A stretch of 62,695 nucleotides of DNA from Teichococcus wenyumeiae (GTDB lineage: Bacteria > Pseudomonadota > Alphaproteobacteria > Acetobacterales > Acetobacteraceae): NCBI RefSeq assembly GCF_003696345.1, contig NZ_RFLX01000022.1, forward strand, positions 1 through 62,695, in the 5' to 3' direction. Of this stretch, positions 9,089 to 17,582 are shown piece after piece. The translations under genes were made by a program, and so were the position numbers. The notes below the pieces were generated by a model, which worked only from the letters and a program-made list of their open reading frames with translations, was not told the DNA's origin and searched no databases. Within the stretch, counting starts at the first letter, position 1, and the number at the start of each line of letters is the position of its first letter.

Positions 9089-10179
9089 GCCGCGACGCCG
9101 TCGCGCAGGATGGCCTTCTGCCGCCGCAGCAGGCTATCCACCTCGGCACCACGGATGGAATAGGTATGGCCGGCCAGGATGCGCTGGCGTCCTGCCTCGC
9201 CGATGGCGCGGGCGCGCATGGGCGTCAGTGCGGCGAGCTGGTCGGCCACATCCTGGCCATCGCGGGCCACCAGTACTTCCTCGCCTTCCTTCAGGAACAT
9301 CTCCAGCCCGACCCAGGCGTCGGTGATCAGGCAGGCGCCGGCGCCGCAGGCCTCGAAGACGCGTGTGGCGGGGGAGAAGCCGGTGCTGGCCATGCTGTCG
9401 CGGGCGATGTTCAGCACCGCGAGCGGAGAGCAATTGAAGGCATTGTGGTCCCGCGTATAGACATGGCCGAGGTGGCGCACATTCGGCGGCATCGCCTTGC
9501 TCTCCCAACCATTCCCACCGATGAGGAAATCGCGGCCGGGCAGCCGGGTTGCAGCATCAAGGAAGAAGGTCTCGACGCGCGCCTCGCGATCCGGCAGGCG
9601 GTTGCCGAGAAAGGAGAGGTCGGAGGCGAAGCGCTTCTCGCGCGGCACCGGATGATGCGTGGAAGAATCAAGCGCGTTGTAGACCGGCACGCAACGGCGG
9701 GCGCCGAAGCCGGTATAGGCATCGATCACCGGCTGGCCGCCGCCATAGGTCAGCACGAAGTCGAGCTGCGGCAGCACACGCCGCAAAACATGGTCGGGTG
9801 ACATGCCGATCTCCGCCAGCGTCGCCGGGGCATCGACATCCCAGAAGATGCGGATGGCATCGGGCCTGGCAGCGCGCATCACACCTTCCAGCAATTCTTC
9901 GTCGTAAACGCCAACGCCGCTGGCCTTGACCACGACATCCGCATCCGCCGCGCGGGCGATCACATCGCGCAGCGCCGTGTCATTGGCGTCATAGACCACC
10001 ACGCGCGCCCATTCCGGCGGCTCGATGTCGCGGTGCTTCTGACGGTCAAAGGCATCGGGCTCGTAGAAGGTGATGTCGTAGCCGCGGCCGGCGAGGTCGC
10101 GCAGCAGCCCGCGGTAATAGGTGGCCGCTCCGTTCCAGTAGGAGGAGAGAAGGCTGGAGCCGTAAAAGGCGATCTTCAT
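9085..10179 (-). CDS. CgeB-like glycosyltransferase 2
   Basis: 364 aa from the ATG at 10179, which overlaps the stop of the upstream gene (ATGA). The N terminus MKIAFYGSSLLSSYWNGAAT parallels its neighbours, including the SSYWNGA loop. The C-terminal block LAVLNIARDSMASTGFSPAT leads into RVFEACGAGACLITDAWVGLE, the conserved CgeB/GT-1-like donor site. The final helix (RILAGHTYSIRGAEVDSLL) matches the HTAEHR-type tail of paralogue 1. Substrate is unknown. The shared loop and tail suggest the three genes arose by duplication. Confidence 0.82.
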   Translation of the reverse strand: MKIAFYGSSLLSSYWNGAATYYRGLLRDLAGRGYDITFYEPDAFDRQKHRDIEPPEWARVVVYDANDTALRDVIARAADADVVVKASGVGVYDEELLEGVMRAARPDAIRIFWDVDAPATLAEIGMSPDHVLRRVLPQLDFVLTYGGGQPVIDAYTGFGARRCVPVYNALDSSTHHPVPREKRFASDLSFLGNRLPDREARVETFFLDAATRLPGRDFLIGGNGWESKAMPPNVRHLGHVYTRDHNAFNCSPLAVLNIARDSMASTGFSPATRVFEACGAGACLITDAWVGLEMFLKEGEEVLVARDGQDVADQLAALTPMRARAIGEAGRQRILAGHTYSIRGAEVDSLLRRQKAILRDGVAA

Positions 10180-11288
10180 GCGGCGGTCTCCACCAGCGTC
10201 TGGGGCCGGATCTCGGCCAGAATGGACAAGAGTTCCTGCATCCGGTGCGCGCAACTGTGGCGGGCGCGGATGCTCTCCAGCCCGCTGGCCACCAGGGCGG
10301 CGCGCAGGTCCGGATCGTGTTGCAGGGCGCGCAGATGCGCCGTCATTTCCGCCGTGTCGCGGCCGACCAGAAAATCCTGGCCGGGGCGGAAGAGAGTCTC
10401 GCTGTCTTGCCAGGGCGCCGAGACCAGCGGAATGCCGCAGGCCAGCGCCTCGAAGACGCGGATGGTCGGAATGCCGGGCAGGGTCGTGACATAGAAGCGG
10501 CGTGGCACATGCACGGTCGCCAGATGCCGCGCGAAAACCTCCGGCGCGCTGGCATTGGGCAGCCAGCCGCGGAATGTCACGCCATGACGCCGCAATGTCT
10601 GCAAGGCCTCGTCCGGGTAGCGCACGCCATGGATGGTCAGCGGCAGGCCGGCCTCGCGCGCCGGGCGCAGCAGCATGGATTCGATTTCCGTGCTGCGCTC
10701 GCCATCGCCCCAGTTGCCGATCCAGACCAGCCCTTCGCGCCGGCCTTCGACGGCGGGCGGATGGAAGTGGCGGGTATCGGCGGCTTCGTGCCAGGTCCAG
10801 ACACGGTTGCCCCAGCCCCAGCGGCGGTAGACTTCCGAGAGGGTTTCGCCAAAGGCCAGGACGCCGTCATAGCCGTCGAGGTCGAAGGCGCGGATCGCTT
10901 CCGGGTCCGAGACGGCGCGGTGATGGGTGTCGTGGAACAGCAAGGTGAAGCGGCCGCCATTCCGGCGCAGCCGGCCTAGCGCCGCGACAAGCGCAGGCTC
11001 GTTCCATTCATGCACGATGACGAGGTCGGCATCGGCCACCGCCGCCTCGCATTGCGGGAAATGGTCGAAGCGGCGAGAGACCAGTTCCGGATAGGCGCTG
11101 CGATAGGCCTGCAACCCGGCCGGGCCATGGTCGGCCAGCAGGTTCTGCAGGCTCCAGGCGCCGGTGGGTTCCATGGCCAGCACCTCGTCGCCGCGCGCGA
11201 CGAATTCCCGCAGCACGCCGCGCAGGAAATGCGCGTTGCCATGGTTCCAGCAGGATTCAAGGGAATGCGTAAAATACACCAGCTTCAC
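10176..11288 (-). CDS. CgeB-like glycosyltransferase 3
   Basis: 370 aa, beginning MKLVYFTHSLESCWNHGNAH, the equivalent of the SSYWNG loop in paralogues 1 and 2. It carries the acceptor-side motif DLVIVHEWNEPALVAAL and the C-terminal RVFEALACGIPLVSAPWQDSE donor block. It ends with a HSCAHRMQELL tail. It overlaps both neighbours by 4 nt. It is more divergent than copies 1 and 2, so it may use another donor. No signal peptide or transmembrane segment is visible, so action at the cytosolic face is likely. Confidence 0.82.
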   Translation of the reverse strand: MKLVYFTHSLESCWNHGNAHFLRGVLREFVARGDEVLAMEPTGAWSLQNLLADHGPAGLQAYRSAYPELVSRRFDHFPQCEAAVADADLVIVHEWNEPALVAALGRLRRNGGRFTLLFHDTHHRAVSDPEAIRAFDLDGYDGVLAFGETLSEVYRRWGWGNRVWTWHEAADTRHFHPPAVEGRREGLVWIGNWGDGERSTEIESMLLRPAREAGLPLTIHGVRYPDEALQTLRRHGVTFRGWLPNASAPEVFARHLATVHVPRRFYVTTLPGIPTIRVFEALACGIPLVSAPWQDSETLFRPGQDFLVGRDTAEMTAHLRALQHDPDLRAALVASGLESIRARHSCAHRMQELLSILAEIRPQTLVETAA

Positions 11289-12406
11289 GCGGCGGCCTCC
11301 AGTCGGATGCGATGCGGCAGCATGTCGCGGTAGAGCGCGAGCATGCCCTCCGCCATGGCGGCCTCGGAGTAACGGGCGGCACGCGCCTGAGCCTCGGCGC
11401 CGCGCCGGGCGCGCAGGGCAGGATCGGCGGAAAGGCGGCGCAACCCGTGCAGGAAGCCGCCCTCGTCCTCCGGCACGGCGTAATCGGCGGCCTCGCCCCA
11501 GATCTCGCGGAAGGAGGGGATATCGGCCAGCAGCAGCGCGCAGCCAGCCTGGGCTGCCTCCAGCACCGTCAGCCCGAAAGGCTCGTAGCGGGCGGGCGAG
11601 ACGAAGATGCCGGCCTGGGCGAAGGCCTGGGCCATCTCACCGGCGCTGAGCAAGCCCAGGTGCCGCAGGTTGGGCAGGCCGATCGTGCCGCCGCCGGGCG
11701 CCGCCAGCGGGCCTGCGACCTGGATGGGCTGGTCGAGGGCAGGCGCGATACGGTCCAGCAGGGCGATGTTCTTGGCTTCGTCCCACAGCCGTCCGGCGGC
11801 CAGGATGCCCTGGCGCTGCGTGGGGGGCGGCGCCGGCTCGGCCCGGCGGCCGTTATGGACGACGCGCGGCGGCTGCGTCAGCCCGTAGAGCTGCGCCGTC
11901 GTGGCGGCGAAGGCGGCGCTGGGGGCCACCAGCGCATCGGCGGCGCGGTAGCCCTGGGCCACCATGTCGCGCTGCCAGTCGAGGTCCGGGGGCAGGGACG
12001 TGCCGCGCATCACCGCCCACCAGCTGGCCACGCAGGAATGGCAGCCGATCAGCAGCGGCACCGCGAAGGCACCGCCCGCGGCCAGGGCCGGGCTGTTCAG
12101 ATGCACCAGCTCCGCCTGTTCCTCGGCCGCCAGCGCGGCCAGGGCGCGGCCGGCTTCCAGCAGCGTGGCGGCATCCGCGCCGGTCCAGTCCAGCGGCAGG
12201 TCGGTCAGGCAGAGGCGGGCGCCGGGAATGGCCTCGGCCGCCGCGGCCTGCGCGGGGGGGGGGCGGGGGCCCAGCACCGCCAGGGTGATGGACAGCCCCC
12301 GCGCCGCCAGGCCGCGTGTCAGGTCCAGCGCATGGGTCCAGACACCGCCCACCGCATCCGTGGTCAGCAGGATGCGAGGCGGAGCGGCGGTCAGGGGCGC
12401 CGGCAT
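11285..12406 (-). CDS. GT4-type glycosyltransferase
   Basis: 373 aa. The N-terminal RILLTTDAVGGVWTHALDLT is the glycogen-synthase/GT4-like first loop. LIGCHSCVASWW sits in the acceptor domain. The C-terminal domain has QGILAAGRLWDEAKNIALLD and, near the end, FVSPARYEPFGLTVLEAAQA, the E-x7-E catalytic signature of GT4. It therefore retains the donor sugar configuration typical of that family. It overlaps the CgeB-3 gene by 4 nt and is separated by 34 nt from the upstream epimerase gene. A run of ten C residues (plus-strand G at 12254-12263) near codon 48 could shift the frame by slippage. Confidence 0.85.
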   Translation of the reverse strand: MPAPLTAAPPRILLTTDAVGGVWTHALDLTRGLAARGLSITLAVLGPRPPPAQAAAAEAIPGARLCLTDLPLDWTGADAATLLEAGRALAALAAEEQAELVHLNSPALAAGGAFAVPLLIGCHSCVASWWAVMRGTSLPPDLDWQRDMVAQGYRAADALVAPSAAFAATTAQLYGLTQPPRVVHNGRRAEPAPPPTQRQGILAAGRLWDEAKNIALLDRIAPALDQPIQVAGPLAAPGGGTIGLPNLRHLGLLSAGEMAQAFAQAGIFVSPARYEPFGLTVLEAAQAGCALLLADIPSFREIWGEAADYAVPEDEGGFLHGLRRLSADPALRARRGAEAQARAARYSEAAMAEGMLALYRDMLPHRIRLEAAA

Positions 12407-12440
12407 GCGGCTGTCCCCGGCCGCTGCGGCCGCCGGGCCG

Positions 12441-13535
12441 TCATGTCAGCGTTTCCAGGCTGCTGGCGGCCTGCAGGCCGCTTTCCTGCTCCAGCCAGCG
12501 GGCCAGGGCGGCGATGCCTTCCCGCCAGGGGCGCGGCTCGCTCAGGCCCAGCTCCTGCCGGATGGCGCGGGTGTCGGAGACGTAGTAGCGCTGGTCCCCG
12601 GCGCGCCAGTCGGCGAATTGCAGCTCCACCCGCCGGCCCAGCATGTCCTGCATGGCGGCGAGCAGCTGGCGCAGGCTGATCGCATTGCCCGGGCCGCCGC
12701 CGAGGTTGAAGGCGCGGCCATGGGTGGTGCCCATGCGGCTCCAGGCGTTCAGATAGGCCTCGACGGCATTGTCCACCTGCAGCACGTCGCGCACCTGCCG
12801 GCCATCGCCGAAGATGCTGATGGGCTCGCCGCGCAAGGCGCGGATCAGGAAATGGGCGACCCAGCCCTGGTCCTCCGTGCCCATCTGCCGCTGGCCGTAG
12901 ATGCAGCTCATGCGCAGCACGGTGGTGGGCACGCCGAAGGAGCCGTCGTAATCCAGCACATACTGGTCGGCGGCGCCCTTGGAGCAGCCATAGGGCGTGT
13001 GGAAATCCAGCGGCCGGGACTCGCCGATGCCGCTGGCGCGCAGCGCCGGATCGGCGGGCAGGTAGCTGTCCTGCACCTGCTCCAGTGCCACGTCGCCCAG
13101 GTCGCCATAAACCTTGTTGGTGCTGGCGAAGACCAGCGGCACCTTGCCGCCGCCGCGCTGCCGCAGCCCTTCCAGGATCAGGAAGGTGCCACGCAGGTTG
13201 ATGTCGAAATCCTCCTGCGGCGAGACGAGGCTGGTGGTCACCGCCACCTGCCCGGCGAGGTGGAACACCGCCTGCGCATCGCGCAGCGCTGTATCCACCG
13301 CGCTGGCGTCGCGCACATCGGCTACCATGGTGGTGATGCGGGCGGGGTGTCGGGCCTGCAGCCAGGCCAGGTTGCGCTCCACGCCGGGCCGCGCCAGGGC
13401 GTCGAAGACAATGACGTCATGGCCCTGCTGCGCCAGCCGGTCGGCCAGGTTGCAACCGATGAAGCCGGCGCCGCCGGTGACCAGGACGGGCTTGCGGCCG
13501 CCGAGCGCCGGGCCGGCGATCTCGGCCCCGCTCAT
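12441..13535 (-). CDS. NAD-dependent epimerase, CDP-paratose/tyvelose 2-epimerase-like
   Basis: 364 aa from the ATG at 13535, which overlaps the stop of the upstream epimerase gene (ATGA). Motifs: VLVTGGAGFIGCNLADRLAQ (NAD binding), FASTNKVYGDL, and FHTPYGCSKGAADQYVLDY with the Tyr-x3-Lys pair. RMSCIYGQRQMGTEDQGWVA is the distinctive block of CDP-paratose 2-epimerase relatives. The reaction in characterised relatives is inversion at C2 of a nucleotide-bound deoxysugar. The true substrate here is unknown; other uncharacterised epimerases share these blocks. It works with the adjacent epimerase and the decarboxylase-like enzyme to supply donors for the glycosyltransferases. Confidence 0.82.
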   Translation of the reverse strand: MSGAEIAGPALGGRKPVLVTGGAGFIGCNLADRLAQQGHDVIVFDALARPGVERNLAWLQARHPARITTMVADVRDASAVDTALRDAQAVFHLAGQVAVTTSLVSPQEDFDINLRGTFLILEGLRQRGGGKVPLVFASTNKVYGDLGDVALEQVQDSYLPADPALRASGIGESRPLDFHTPYGCSKGAADQYVLDYDGSFGVPTTVLRMSCIYGQRQMGTEDQGWVAHFLIRALRGEPISIFGDGRQVRDVLQVDNAVEAYLNAWSRMGTTHGRAFNLGGGPGNAISLRQLLAAMQDMLGRRVELQFADWRAGDQRYYVSDTRAIRQELGLSEPRPWREGIAALARWLEQESGLQAASSLETLT

Positions 13536-14647
13536 GCCACCAGTCCCCGCATCTCCAGTTCCTTGCGCGCCTGCAGCACGCGGTCCTCGGCCTGCTGCTG
13601 CGAAGCTACCCATTCGGCCAGTTCCGCCAGGTCCTGCTGGAAGTCCCGGTCGACGCTGAAGCCGAGTTCCTGCTGGATGCGGGTGATATCGGGGATGTTG
13701 TGGCGGATGTCGCCGCTGCGGGCCTTGCCGGTCATCTCCGGCCCCAGTTCCGGTCGGCCCATGGCGGCGGCGAGCGCCAGCGCCACTTCCTCCACCGTGC
13801 GGTCCTGGCCGCTGGCGACGTTGAAAACCTGCCCCGCCGCCTTGGGGTGCTCCAGTGCCAGGACGAAGGCCTTGGCCACGTCGCCGACATGAACGAAGTC
13901 GCGGCGCTGCTGGCCGTCCTCGAAGACCATCGGGCGCTGCCGGTTCTGGATGCGGGCGGCGAAGATGGCCAGCACGCCGGTATAGGGGTTGGAGAGGGCC
14001 TGGCCCGGCCCATAGGCATTCCAGAGCCGCAGCGCCACGCCTTCCATGCCATAGGCCGGCGCCAGGGTGAGCGTCAGCCGCTCCTGCGTGTACTTGTTGA
14101 TGGCATAGACGGAGGCGAGCTGCGGCCGCTTGCTTTCCGGAGTCGGCACCGGCACCAGCGGCCGCCCCTGGGCGTCCAGCGGGTCCCAGTTGGCGGCGCC
14201 GTCGCGGCGCGGGCTGCGCAGCACGTCGTCATGCAGCCTGCCATCGGCGTCGCGGTAGAGGCCCTCGCCATAGATGCTCATGGAGGAAGCGACCACCACG
14301 CGCCGCACCGGCTTGTGGATGAGCTGCTGGAACAGCACCGCGGTGCCCAGCTCATTCACCGAGACATAACGGTCGATCGCATACATGCTCTGGCCGACGC
14401 CCACCTCGGCGGCGAGGTGGATGACGCTGCCAACCCCTTCCAGGGCGCGGGTGACGGCGGCTTCATCCCGCACATCGCCGCGCATGAACTCGACCTCCGG
14501 CGCCAGCAGGGTCGGGCCGCGGCCGCCATGCACCTGGTCGATCAGGCTGTCGAGCACCCGGACCCGGTAGCCTCGCTCCAGCAGGGCCCTTGCCACATGG
14601 CTGCCGATGAAGCCCGCGCCACCGGTGATCAGGATGGTCTCGTTCAT
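13532..14647 (-). CDS. NAD-dependent sugar epimerase/dehydratase
   Basis: 371 aa from the ATG at 14647 (MNETILITGGAGFIGSHVAR). The longer upstream reading lacks support. It carries VVVASSMSIYGEG (catalytic Ser/Thr region), YAINKYTQERLTL (Tyr-x3-Lys), and RLWNAYGPGQALSNPYTGVL. An insertion between the SSMSIYGEG block and the Tyr (about residues 140-180) is typical of dTDP-L-rhamnose 4-epimerase-like and related bacterial epimerases. Substrate is unknown. It is the first gene of the minus-strand sugar operon; 430 bp separate it from the divergent inositol-phosphate synthase gene. Confidence 0.82.
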   Translation of the reverse strand: MNETILITGGAGFIGSHVARALLERGYRVRVLDSLIDQVHGGRGPTLLAPEVEFMRGDVRDEAAVTRALEGVGSVIHLAAEVGVGQSMYAIDRYVSVNELGTAVLFQQLIHKPVRRVVVASSMSIYGEGLYRDADGRLHDDVLRSPRRDGAANWDPLDAQGRPLVPVPTPESKRPQLASVYAINKYTQERLTLTLAPAYGMEGVALRLWNAYGPGQALSNPYTGVLAIFAARIQNRQRPMVFEDGQQRRDFVHVGDVAKAFVLALEHPKAAGQVFNVASGQDRTVEEVALALAAAMGRPELGPEMTGKARSGDIRHNIPDITRIQQELGFSVDRDFQQDLAELAEWVASQQQAEDRVLQARKELEMRGLVA

Positions 14648-15076
14648 GCCGTGGCCCTTGTCGCAGGCGCCCGCGATTGCGGGCATGGAGGAAACGCTGC
14701 CCTCGCGCGCGCGCGAAAGGTCAGGTAAGTAGAAGATGAACAAGAAGCTGAATGCGCGCCGAACTCGGCAGTTGCGCGAGAGCTTGGCAAATTTCAGGAC
14801 CTCTTTGCCTGCTGTGGCAAGAGAGCCACGCCACATCAGTGCTCACATAGCCGTGAAAATGCTTGTGCGGCGCTGCATGATCGCGCGATCAAAAAATTAT
14901 GTGCAGCAAGGATCAACTTAGAAGCTGCGCCCCGTGTTGATAGCCACGCCTACGCCAGCTACTCCGGAAAGGCGGTGCTGCGTGATGGTCTGTGGCTGCC
15001 AGCCACCGCATCCGGGGCCTCGCGCGGCGAAGGCCGGGACCGTTTTCTGCGGCAAATCATTGGGGATGGAGGTGTC
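14648..15076. other. Divergent intergenic region between the two sugar operons
   Basis: It must hold promoters for both operons. Visible signals: a (CG)n run at about 14705-14718, a small GC dyad near 14675, and a perfect 14-bp palindrome TGATCGCGCGATCA at 14878-14891 followed by an A6 run. The palindrome is a candidate operator. Short open frames here have no ribosome sites or recognisable product, and I do not call them genes. Confidence 0.5.
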
Positions 15077-16159
15077 GTGTCGGGTTCAGCATCGCTCCGC
15101 GTCGGCTTGGTCGGAGCCGGAAATTGCGCCTCCTCCTTTGTCCAGGGCCTGGCCTATTATCGGGATGCCGGCGCCAATGAGCCACCGCCGGGGCTGATGC
15201 ATGTCGATCTCGGGGGCTACCATGTGCGCGACATCGAGATCGCCTCGGCCTTCGATGTCACCGCCGGCAAGGTGGGGCGCGACCTGTCGGAGGCGCTGAC
15301 CGCGCAGCCCAACAACACCCAGCAATTCGCCCCGCTGGCCCTCAGCGGCGTGCAGGTGCATCGCGGCCCGACGCTGGATGGCCTGGGCACCTATCTGCGG
15401 CGGGAGCTGGAGGAAGCCGAGGCGCCCGTGGCCGATGTGGCCGAGGTGCTGCGCGAGAGCCGGACCGATGTGCTGGTGTCCTATCTGCCGGTCGGCTCGC
15501 AGCAGGCCTCCGAATATTATGCCGAGCAGGCGCTGAAGGCCGGCTGCGCCTTCGTGAACTGCATCCCTGTCTTCATCGCTTCCAATCCCGATTGGCGGAA
15601 GCGTTTCGAGGAGCGCGGGCTGCCGATCATCGGCGATGACATCAAGAGCCAGGTCGGCGCCACCATCGTGCACCGCGTGTTGGCCAACCTGTTCCGCGAG
15701 CGCGGCGTGCGTATCGACCGCACCTATCAGTTGAATTTCGGTGGCAATGCCGATTTCAAGAACATGCTGGAGCGCGAACGGCTGGAATCCAAGAAGATCT
15801 CCAAGACACAGGCGGTGACCAGCCAGTTCGACGTGCCGCTGGATGCCAATAATGTTCATGTCGGGCCCAGCGACTTCGTACCCTGGCTGACCGACCGGAA
15901 ATGGGCGCAGATCCGCATCGAGGGCACCAGCTTCGGCGGCATGCCGCTGAACTTGGAGTTGAAGCTGGAGGTCTGGGATTCGCCCAATTCCGCCGGCATC
16001 GTGATCGACGCCGTACGCTGCGCCAAGCTGGCGCTGGATCGTGGTATCAGCGGTGCGCTGACGGCGCCTTCCTCCTATTTCATGAAGTCGCCGCCGCAGC
16101 AGTTCACCGACAGCGAGGCGCGCGAGCGCACCATGCGCTTCATCCAGGGACTGGACTGA
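15077..16159 (+). CDS. ino1: Inositol-3-phosphate synthase (MIPS)
   Basis: 360 aa from the GTG at 15077, with GGATGGAGG 5 nt upstream. Longer frames run into the intergenic region and are unlikely. It converts glucose 6-phosphate to 1L-myo-inositol 1-phosphate with bound NAD. Motifs of the short archaeal/actinobacterial type: [20 protein letters not shown] (NAD binding), [33 protein letters not shown], and [20 protein letters not shown], the catalytic Lys region, followed by [13 protein letters not shown]. Length matches the family. It heads the plus-strand sugar operon, so inositol or an inositol phosphate is probably part of the product made with the divergent glycosyltransferase operon. 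Confidence 0.93.
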   Translation: MSGSASLRVGLVGAGNCASSFVQGLAYYRDAGANEPPPGLMHVDLGGYHVRDIEIASAFDVTAGKVGRDLSEALTAQPNNTQQFAPLALSGVQVHRGPTLDGLGTYLRRELEEAEAPVADVAEVLRESRTDVLVSYLPVGSQQASEYYAEQALKAGCAFVNCIPVFIASNPDWRKRFEERGLPIIGDDIKSQVGATIVHRVLANLFRERGVRIDRTYQLNFGGNADFKNMLERERLESKKISKTQAVTSQFDVPLDANNVHVGPSDFVPWLTDRKWAQIRIEGTSFGGMPLNLELKLEVWDSPNSAGIVIDAVRCAKLALDRGISGALTAPSSYFMKSPPQQFTDSEARERTMRFIQGLD

Positions 16160-16169
16160 CGCCGGCTCC

Positions 16170-16796
16170 ATGGCCCTGACCCTGTTCCTGCTGCGGCACG
16201 CGGCACATGACCGTGTGGGGGACCTGCTCTGCGGCCGGATGCCCGAGGTGGCGCTCGGCGAAACCGGGCGCTGGCAGGCGGCGAGGCTGGCCCGGCGCTT
16301 CGGACCAGGGATGCTCGACGCGCTCTATACCAGCCCGGTGCAGCGTTGCCGCGAGACAGCAGTGCCGCTGAGCGCCTGTTGTGGCCTGGAGCCTGGCATC
16401 CTGCCCGAGGCCGAGGAAGTGGATTTCGGCGCCTGGACCGGCAGCCGCTTCGCCGCGCTGGAGGAAGACCCGCGCTGGCAGACGTGGAACCACAGCCGCG
16501 ACACCGCCGCCGCCCCAGGCGGCGAGAGCATGGCGGCGGTGCGGGCGCGGGTGCAGGCGCTGCTGGAGGCGCTGCGGGCGCGGCATCCTGAAGGGCGCGT
16601 TGCCCTGGTCAGCCACGCCGAGATCATCCGCACCGCCATTCTGGAGGTCCTCGGCCTGCCCTTGCAGGCCTATGAGCGGCTGGAGGTCAGCCCGGCCTCC
16701 ATCAGCGCCCTGGCGCTCTGGCCCGGCGGCGGGCGGGTGCTGGGGCTGAACGACGTGGCGCATCTCGCCAATGTGGAAGAAGGGGAAGCGGCATGA
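16170..16796 (+). CDS. Histidine phosphatase family protein
   Basis: 208 aa, branch 1 histidine phosphatase. The N-terminal catalytic signature is LFLLRHAAHDR (His 10, phosphorylated in the family). The second Arg lies in YTSPVQRCRET, the acid in EEVDFGAWTG, and the second catalytic His in VALVSHAEIIR. The family includes phosphoglycerate mutases, cobalamin pathway phosphatases and sugar or inositol phosphate phosphatases. Placement 10 nt after the inositol-phosphate synthase suggests dephosphorylation of inositol phosphate or a glycosylated form of it (inference). The stop overlaps the methyltransferase start (ATGA). Confidence 0.85.
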   Translation: MALTLFLLRHAAHDRVGDLLCGRMPEVALGETGRWQAARLARRFGPGMLDALYTSPVQRCRETAVPLSACCGLEPGILPEAEEVDFGAWTGSRFAALEEDPRWQTWNHSRDTAAAPGGESMAAVRARVQALLEALRARHPEGRVALVSHAEIIRTAILEVLGLPLQAYERLEVSPASISALALWPGGGRVLGLNDVAHLANVEEGEAA

Positions 16797-17560
16797 GCCA
16801 GCGGCCGTCACAGGATGCGATCCGCGCCGGCGCCACGGCGCTGGGCGATTGGTTCCATAATATCGACCTGCATGGCGTCTGGACCGCGCCGGACCATCCG
16901 CTGGGCAATCATCCAGGCCAGTTCTGGCAGCATTTTTCCCATGTTCTGCCGGCTGACATGACCGGCATGAGCGTGCTCGATATCGGCTGCAACGGCGGCT
17001 TCTATGCCCTCGAGATGAAGCGGCGCGGCGCCGCGCGGGTGCTCGGCATCGACCATGACGAGACCTATCTGGAACAGGCCCGCTTCGCCGCCCGCACACT
17101 CGGGCAGGAGATCGAGTTCCGCCGCATGGAGGTCTATGACGTCGGTGCGCTGGGCGAGCGCTTCGACCTCGTGATCTTTCTCGGCGTGCTCTACCACCTG
17201 CGCCACCCGCTGCTGGCGTTGGATCTGATCCACGAGCATGTCGCCAAGGACCTGCTGTTGTTCCAGTGCATGCAGCGCGGCACCACCGAAGTGGCGCCTG
17301 TGGCAGAGGATTATCCCTTCACCGACGCCGCGCCCTTCGAGGCGCCGGGCTTCCCGCGCCTGCAGTTCATCGAGCACCGCTATGCCGGCGACCTAACCAA
17401 CTGGTGGGTGCCCAACCGTGCCTGCGCCGAGGCCATGCTGCGTAACACCGGCTTCGAGATCCTGCAGAACCCGGACCCCGAGGTCTATCTCTGCCGCCGC
17501 ACTGCCCCCGCCTACGGCGCTGCCGCTGTCTATCCTGCCCGCGGCGCTGGCGCCGTCTGA
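16793..17560 (+). CDS. SAM-dependent methyltransferase (CmoB/DUF1698-like, cluster-associated)
   Basis: 255 aa class I methyltransferase. Motif I is SVLDIGCNGGFYALEMKRRG, followed by acidic motif II VLGIDHDETYLEQARFAART and a motif-III-like FDLVIFLGVLYHLRHPLLAL. The N-terminal LGDWFHNIDLHGVWTAPDHP with QFWQHFSHVLP recalls the DUF1698/CmoB group that acts on tRNA wobble uridine. In this context, between a phosphatase and a glycosidase in a sugar locus, O-methylation of a glycan or glycolipid is more likely (inference). It overlaps the phosphatase gene by 4 nt. Confidence 0.82.
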   Translation: MSQRPSQDAIRAGATALGDWFHNIDLHGVWTAPDHPLGNHPGQFWQHFSHVLPADMTGMSVLDIGCNGGFYALEMKRRGAARVLGIDHDETYLEQARFAARTLGQEIEFRRMEVYDVGALGERFDLVIFLGVLYHLRHPLLALDLIHEHVAKDLLLFQCMQRGTTEVAPVAEDYPFTDAAPFEAPGFPRLQFIEHRYAGDLTNWWVPNRACAEAMLRNTGFEILQNPDPEVYLCRRTAPAYGAAAVYPARGAGAV

Positions 17561-17582
17561 CCGACAAGGACATTCCGCCCCG

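Noticed and set aside
11964-13892. A 642-codon plus-strand frame
   Set aside because: It crosses three well-supported minus-strand genes and shows only compositional repeats.
14736-14921. Small frame starting [10 protein letters not shown] between the sugar operons
   Set aside because: It lacks a convincing ribosome site and recognisable content and lies in the divergent promoter region.
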